Assembly: GCA_934875375.1 (NCBI GenBank)
Contig: CAKXHL010000014.1
Coordinates: 1 to 55,631 of the forward strand
Source: an uncultured bacterium
GTDB lineage: Bacteria; Bacillota; Clostridia; Oscillospirales; Ruminococcaceae
Direction: 5' to 3'
Length of the DNA stretch: 55,631 nt
Both the position numbers and the translations under genes were made by a program. This document shows positions 51,828 to 55,631 of the stretch, one piece after another. The stretch's first letter is position 1. Each line of letters opens with the position of its first letter. The notes under the pieces were generated by a model that was given only the letters and a program-made list of their open reading frames with translations, had not been told where the DNA came from and made no database searches.

Positions 51828-51864
51828 CATAAAAAGGAACTGCATAATCCAAAGAGTTCCCCCT
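51828..51864 (-). terminator. Terminator of the LTA synthase-like gene
   Basis: GGAACT/AGTTCC stem followed by TTTTTATG on the minus strand, about 30 nt after the stop codon. Short stem. Confidence 0.6.
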
Positions 51865-51889
51865 TGCAGCCGAAACAGTTCGGACTTTT

Positions 51890-53926
51890 TTATGATGCTA
51901 GTTCCGTTTTTCGCCCTGGGGCACTGTGGGTAAAAGCAATCGATTCGGTTTCGCTCAGCGGGATGCCGTCCTCCCCGATCTGGGACACTGTAATTTGGTC
52001 GCCGTCCTTCAAAGAAAGATCCGTTCCCTTTATGGCATTGACAGAAATAAACTCGGTGTTCACCGGATCTCCATTGATACAAATCCGGCTGTACGGGGTA
52101 AAACAGTCCCCCAATACGTAAAACGTATCCCCCAGCAGATAACACTGACTCAATGTGATGGGAACAACGCCCATTTGCATATCGGTGGGTTCGTATCCGC
52201 TGGTGCCTCCGTAAACGGCCTGTTTGCCATACAGCATATCATATTCCAGCATTTCCAGATATTCCTGATAGCGGGGGTTTTCCTCAAACGACTGATGGTA
52301 ACTGTTGAGAAATCCATTGCGAATGCCCAGTTTTTTTAAAATACTGGCAGAGAGCTGGTAGGCCTCCAAATCGCGATCCTGTTTTTCCAGACCAATATTG
52401 TCCCAAATGACATACTCTGTCTGCAGAAGGTCTCCCTGTGCCATATATTCTTCCGCCGCCGAAATGCTGGGCAGATGGTCTCCATAGAGGATCAGGACAG
52501 TCGGTTCTCCGTAGGTTTCCAGGGACTCGATCAAAGAGCGGAGGAAAGCATCCTCCTCATAGAGCTGGTTTACATAATAGGAAAAAGGGACCAAATCCTG
52601 CTCTGATATGACGTCACTGCTGACGGTAATGGGATGTTCATCTCCCAAAGGGGAGGAGGGATATTTTCCGTGCGGTTGGACAGAGATAGCGTAAACAAAA
52701 TCTCTTTGGTCGGTGGAAAGCAGAGATTTGATGATTTCCGTTGTCAGGATAGTATCTTTTGCCCAACCCAGCGGATTTTTATCTACATGGTTCATATATT
52801 CCAAGGAGGTGAAAGAATCAAACCCCAGATTGGGGAATACCAAGTGACGATCATAAAAGGTGCCGGTATTGTTATGAATTACATGAGTACCAAAGCCAAG
52901 CTCTTTTAGATTATAGGCAATGCTTTCACAGGTGCTTTGCTGCAAGATAGTTTTATAGGGATATTCTCCCGGCCCAAAGTAGTCCAGGCTCATGCCGGTG
53001 AGCACCTCAAATTCCGTATTGGCAGTACCGGCTCCGATGGCGGGTACCGACAGATAACCGCTGGTGTAATTTTCTTTCAGCTCGGTAAAAACAGGAACGG
53101 GATTCTCCGAATAGGTAAACCCCTCCAAGCGGTTGGGGTCAATAAAAGATTCCAACTGCACCATAATGACATTGGGAGCTTGTTGCGACTGGGCCGGATC
53201 AGCAGGGGAACCCTGCTGATCGGAAGAGGAAACTTCCTCTTCCGATTCTCTCTCTATATCTTCCGCTAGGCTGACCATCGCCTCGGCAGAGTAATCTTTC
53301 GGTTTGCTGATGCCGGTGTCCAGCAGACTGGTGGCAAAACAGTAAGCAAAGCCGTAATTACGGTAAGCGTTGGCCAGATTAGCAAAACTGGTAGAAGTTG
53401 CGTCGGCCTGAATGGAAAAGTGAATCAGACCGAAAGTAGCTAAGGAAGTCATGGCGATGGAAACCAGCGCGCCACGGTACAAAGCCTGATGCTTCGGAGC
53501 CTTTATAAAAATAAAAACAATCCCGGTAATAACAGCCGCAAGAGCCAGAACAATTAGAATCGTCTGAACCGGGGTCAGATAAATCTTTAGAATACTGAAA
53601 ACGGGCTTCAGTATGTAAAAATCAATAGCGGCTAGAGGGGTCGTCCGGTAGCCCAGCAAAATAAAGTTGGCAATCGCAAGACCCAGCCAGATAGTGGATA
53701 CCAATGACAGCATGAAAACCCGCCGCTTTACCAGCAGCGCCAAAAGAAGCGTTAATAAAACAACCAAGATGTTACACAAAAAATGAACCGGATGCAGCGC
53801 CAGAAACTGTACGCCTTCCCAAACTGAGCGGCGGCTGAGCATTTCCATTGCAGTATTGAGTGCAACCGCAAGAGCAATGCACATTAGAACCGGTCGATCC
53901 CATAACCATTTCCAAAATTTTTTCAT
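51890..53926 (-). CDS. LTA synthase-family sulfatase-domain protein
   Basis: 678 residues. Five transmembrane segments lie in the first 190, an extracellular linker follows (ESEEEVSSSDQQGSPADPAQ), then the sulfatase-fold catalytic domain. VQLESF (Glu metal ligand), GAGTANTEFEVLTG (catalytic Thr), and YGDHLPS (Asp, His ligands) match LtaS-type enzymes that transfer phosphoglycerol. About 90 further residues past the normal end (QMGVVPITLSQCYLLG, then DPVNTEFISVNAIKGTDLSL) look like a beta-rich add-on domain. Start ATG 53926 has only a weak ribosome binding site. Confidence 0.88.
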   Translation of the reverse strand: MKKFWKWLWDRPVLMCIALAVALNTAMEMLSRRSVWEGVQFLALHPVHFLCNILVVLLTLLLALLVKRRVFMLSLVSTIWLGLAIANFILLGYRTTPLAAIDFYILKPVFSILKIYLTPVQTILIVLALAAVITGIVFIFIKAPKHQALYRGALVSIAMTSLATFGLIHFSIQADATSTSFANLANAYRNYGFAYCFATSLLDTGISKPKDYSAEAMVSLAEDIERESEEEVSSSDQQGSPADPAQSQQAPNVIMVQLESFIDPNRLEGFTYSENPVPVFTELKENYTSGYLSVPAIGAGTANTEFEVLTGMSLDYFGPGEYPYKTILQQSTCESIAYNLKELGFGTHVIHNNTGTFYDRHLVFPNLGFDSFTSLEYMNHVDKNPLGWAKDTILTTEIIKSLLSTDQRDFVYAISVQPHGKYPSSPLGDEHPITVSSDVISEQDLVPFSYYVNQLYEEDAFLRSLIESLETYGEPTVLILYGDHLPSISAAEEYMAQGDLLQTEYVIWDNIGLEKQDRDLEAYQLSASILKKLGIRNGFLNSYHQSFEENPRYQEYLEMLEYDMLYGKQAVYGGTSGYEPTDMQMGVVPITLSQCYLLGDTFYVLGDCFTPYSRICINGDPVNTEFISVNAIKGTDLSLKDGDQITVSQIGEDGIPLSETESIAFTHSAPGRKTELAS

Positions 53927-53967
53927 ATACAACCACTTTCTGTTTTGCCTTCCCACAAACACATAGC

Positions 53968-53996
53968 ATTATACGAGATACCCAACTGATTTGCAA
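53968..53996 (-). promoter_or_regulatory. Promoter of the LTA synthase-like gene
   Basis: TTGCAA (53991-53996), 17-nt spacer, TATAAT (53968-53973), minus strand, 42 nt before the start codon. Confidence 0.8.
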
Positions 53997-54130
53997 GGTG
54001 TTTTGGATTTTTTTGTAAAGGCTGCGTAAATTTACATCTACCTTAAGAACGAAACAAAGAGCACTTTTCTTTCAAAAAAAGATCTATGGCTAAAAAAAGC
54101 AGTGATTTTTGTGTTTTTGAAAAGGAACGG

Positions 54131-54162
54131 CCCTGCGAAGGAGTGTGATTCCCACGGCAGGG
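54131..54162 (-). terminator. Possible terminator of azlD
   Basis: CCCTGC/GCAGGG stem with a 20-nt loop, then a GTTCCTTTTC tail on the minus strand. Weak. Confidence 0.35.
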
Positions 54163-54182
54163 GAAGTCATGGTTTTGCACGG

Positions 54183-54518
54183 TTACAGACCTGGAAATAC
54201 CAGCTGAACCAGGAACATATAAACGAAAGTTCCGCCGGCAATAGAAAGAAGCATCTGCCGTTTCCACAGATGCAGCGCAATAACGACAAAGACAGCGATC
54301 AGCTCTGGCAGACCGTGACTGCCGGTGAACAGACGGATGTCTTTCAGACAATAGACCACCTGCATGCCGAAAACTGCTGCGGGTAAGACACAGCCCAGAT
54401 ACCGAACAAAAGGAGGAGCAGGCCGATTATCAGGAAAAATGAAGAAGGGCAGAAAACGGGTCAGCATGGTGCCAAGGACAATCACACCAATGGTGACCAG
54501 CTGCTGCGGAATACTCAT
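54183..54518 (-). CDS. azlD: AzlD family branched-chain amino acid exporter subunit
   Basis: 111 residues, three or four membrane segments, with VLGTMLTRFLPFFIF and VRYLGCVLPAAVFGM as the AzlD signature. AzlD works with AzlC to export branched-chain amino acids or their analogues. The ATG (54516-54518) overlaps the azlC stop codon, so its translation was coupled to azlC. It is intact although azlC is broken. Confidence 0.85.
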   Translation of the reverse strand: MSIPQQLVTIGVIVLGTMLTRFLPFFIFPDNRPAPPFVRYLGCVLPAAVFGMQVVYCLKDIRLFTGSHGLPELIAVFVVIALHLWKRQMLLSIAGGTFVYMFLVQLVFPGL

Positions 54519-55220
54519 CAATTTGCATACCCCGCTTTCTCCAAAGGATGGCGCAAAAGAAGCAGTAGACTGAGAATCCCAGACATGGCAGGAAGCAGAA
54601 AATCATTGCGTCCAAATACTGCCAGACACAGAGCCGAGAGCCCAATGCCAATCAGGGCGGTATCGTAGTGCTTTTCTTTCAGCCATTGCTCCAGAAAAAT
54701 AACAATGAATATGGCGGTCATGACAAAATCCAGCCCCTTGGTATTCAATTGGATAAGAGAACCGAATGGCCGCCCAACGCGGAACCGGAAAACCAATAAA
54801 AGTGGTTTAGCAGCGTTACCCAGAACATAAACCAGCCGCGGTCTACATCCGGCGGAGAGGCGGCGGTATAATTGATGGAAAAGCTTTCGTCGCACATACC
54901 GAAAATCAGATAGTATTTTTCCATCCGGTGCTTTTGAATCGGTCCAGCATGGAGATGCCATAAAACAAATGCCGAGCATTGATCATCAGGGTCATAACCA
55001 GTGCCTGCAGCGGGTGAAAAGCTCCCAAAAGCAGATGAACTGTGACAAATTCCATCGATCCTGCAAAAATGGTCAGGTTCATAAGGGCCAGATACCAAAA
55101 AGAGAATCCGGATACATTCATATAAACGCCATAGGTTAACCCCAAAAACTAAAATCCTGCAAAAATGGGGATGGTATACGGGAAGGCCGCTTTTAACGCC
55201 TTTTTGGAAATATTGCCCAT
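54518..55220 (-). pseudogene. azlC: azlC, multiply disrupted
   Basis: The ATG at 55220 begins MGNISKKALKAAFPYTIPIF, AGF, then TAG. The same frame continues FLGLTYGVYMNVSG, IFAGSMEFVTVHLLLGAF, and NARHLFYGISMLDRF, the AzlC core, then drifts. The next frame gives MCDESFSI and WFMFWVTLLNHFYW, and the third gives TKGLDFVMTAIFIVIFLEQW to the end. One nonsense codon and two frameshifts make it dead. GAAAGGAGG precedes the start. Confidence 0.85.
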
Positions 55221-55242
55221 AGGAATCCTCCTTTCTTCAAAA

Positions 55243-55273
55243 GAAAAAGGAAGCTCCTCAGAAAGAAGCTTCC
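55243..55273 (-). terminator. Hairpin terminator upstream of azlC
   Basis: GGAAGCT/AGCTTCC stem followed by TTTTTCTTTTG on the minus strand, 23 nt before the azlC start. It either ends an upstream transcript or is an attenuator in the azlC leader. No T-box sequence is seen in the 220 bp above it. Confidence 0.6.
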
Positions 55274-55492
55274 CACAAAATATCTTATTTTGTACAATCG
55301 CCTTTGCTGAGACTAAAAGCCCAACTGCCAGCAGAGAACAAAAATTATCGCTTGCTGAACTGAGGTGCGCGACGAGCGGCTTTGAGGCCGTACTGCGCGA
55401 GTTTTTGAGCTGTTTTTCCTTGATATTCCGGGCTTTTCCGGCTTTCTGCTTCTCAGTTATCCGGTGTGCGGACCATAAAAAACGGCCTTTTT

Positions 55493-55631
55493 TCATTCAG
55501 CGATAGCCTGATGAAACGCACCATTTACTACCCCAAACAACTCCTCTGGTTTATTATACTTCACTTTTGCATAGATGTCCATAGTTGTTTTGCTGTTTTC
55601 GTGTCCGGCAAGGTATTGTACTGTCTTTGGA
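55493..55631 (-). CDS. Tyrosine recombinase (phage-type integrase), carboxyl end only
   Basis: The last 45 codons before the window edge read KTVQYLAGHENSKTTMDIYA, then KVKYNKPEELFGVVNGAF. The LGH-type LAGH and the nucleophile Tyr in MDIYAKV are the final two catalytic motifs of the family. The rest lies to the right. It is the end of an integrative element or its relic. Confidence 0.85.
   Translation of the reverse strand, partial: PKTVQYLAGHENSKTTMDIYAKVKYNKPEELFGVVNGAFHQAIAE

Noticed and set aside
55274..55492. T-box leader ahead of azlC
   Set aside because: There is a terminator hairpin, but the conserved T-box sequence and a specifier stem are missing.

Overview
The window looks like a chromosome segment of an anaerobic, endospore-forming Firmicute of the class Clostridia, most likely near the Ruminococcaceae/Oscillospiraceae. 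The evidence is gene content: spoIIID, a SpoIIQ-type M23 protein, spoVAC-spoVAD-spoVAEb, gpr next to rpsT, a glmS ribozyme and a class B sortase. TTG start codons behind strong ribosome binding sites are unusually common. Species-level assignment is not possible from sequence reading alone.

The main result is a split sporulation gene. The first 38 codons of spoIIID lie at 2039-2152, behind a sigma-E-like promoter. The last 47 codons lie at 13409-13552, ahead of a terminator. Between them is an 11,256-bp element whose rightmost gene is an intact large serine recombinase (11878-13410). Both junctions carry the same 9-bp core (CCGTACATA). Recombination there removes the element and restores an 85-residue SpoIIID in frame (KSTVH joined to KDVSERL). 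The element arms either side of a central CA form a near-perfect inverted repeat of 27 bp per side, as expected of a serine-recombinase attP. The architecture parallels the skin element that interrupts sigK in Bacillus subtilis, but the target is spoIIID. I know of no described spoIIID-interrupting element, but I could not search.

Layout. 1-1000: decayed MATE transporter and frameshifted HIRAN gene. 1052-1813: ATPase. 2145-13409: the element, carrying intact oleate hydratase and its TetR regulator, an AAA/DUF4143 ATPase, a methylase-like gene, a truncated helicase, other truncated accessory genes, decayed DegV and rubredoxin fragments, and the recombinase. 13.4-19.4 kb: sporulation cluster (spoIIID 3' part, yitT family, spoIIQ-like, spoVA genes, rpsT, gpr). 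19.5-31.3 kb: beta-lactamase-like lipoprotein, nadE, small membrane proteins, methyltransferases, EFR1-type ferredoxin, glmS with its ribozyme, proS, acpP. 31.4-36.4 kb: aroE-aroK, thioesterase, relics of an older insertion beside tRNA-Ser, DUF401 permease. 36.4-54 kb: cell envelope and general genes (sortase B, 3D/G5 protein, SPFH plus ribbon-helix-helix pair, FAD oxidoreductase, M20 peptidase, MBOAT plus DHHW acetylation pair, two PH-domain proteins, tex, glutaredoxin-like, LTA synthase-like). 54-55.6 kb: azlD with a broken azlC, and the C-terminus of a tyrosine integrase leaving the window.

How the genes fit together. The 13-19 kb block serves engulfment (SpoIIQ-like), mother-cell transcription (SpoIIID), dipicolinate transport (SpoVA) and germination proteolysis (Gpr). 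Excising the element only in the mother cell would give SpoIIID at the right time with no heritable loss, because the mother cell dies. That timing is inference. The precise frame restoration, att symmetry and intact recombinase are read directly from the sequence.
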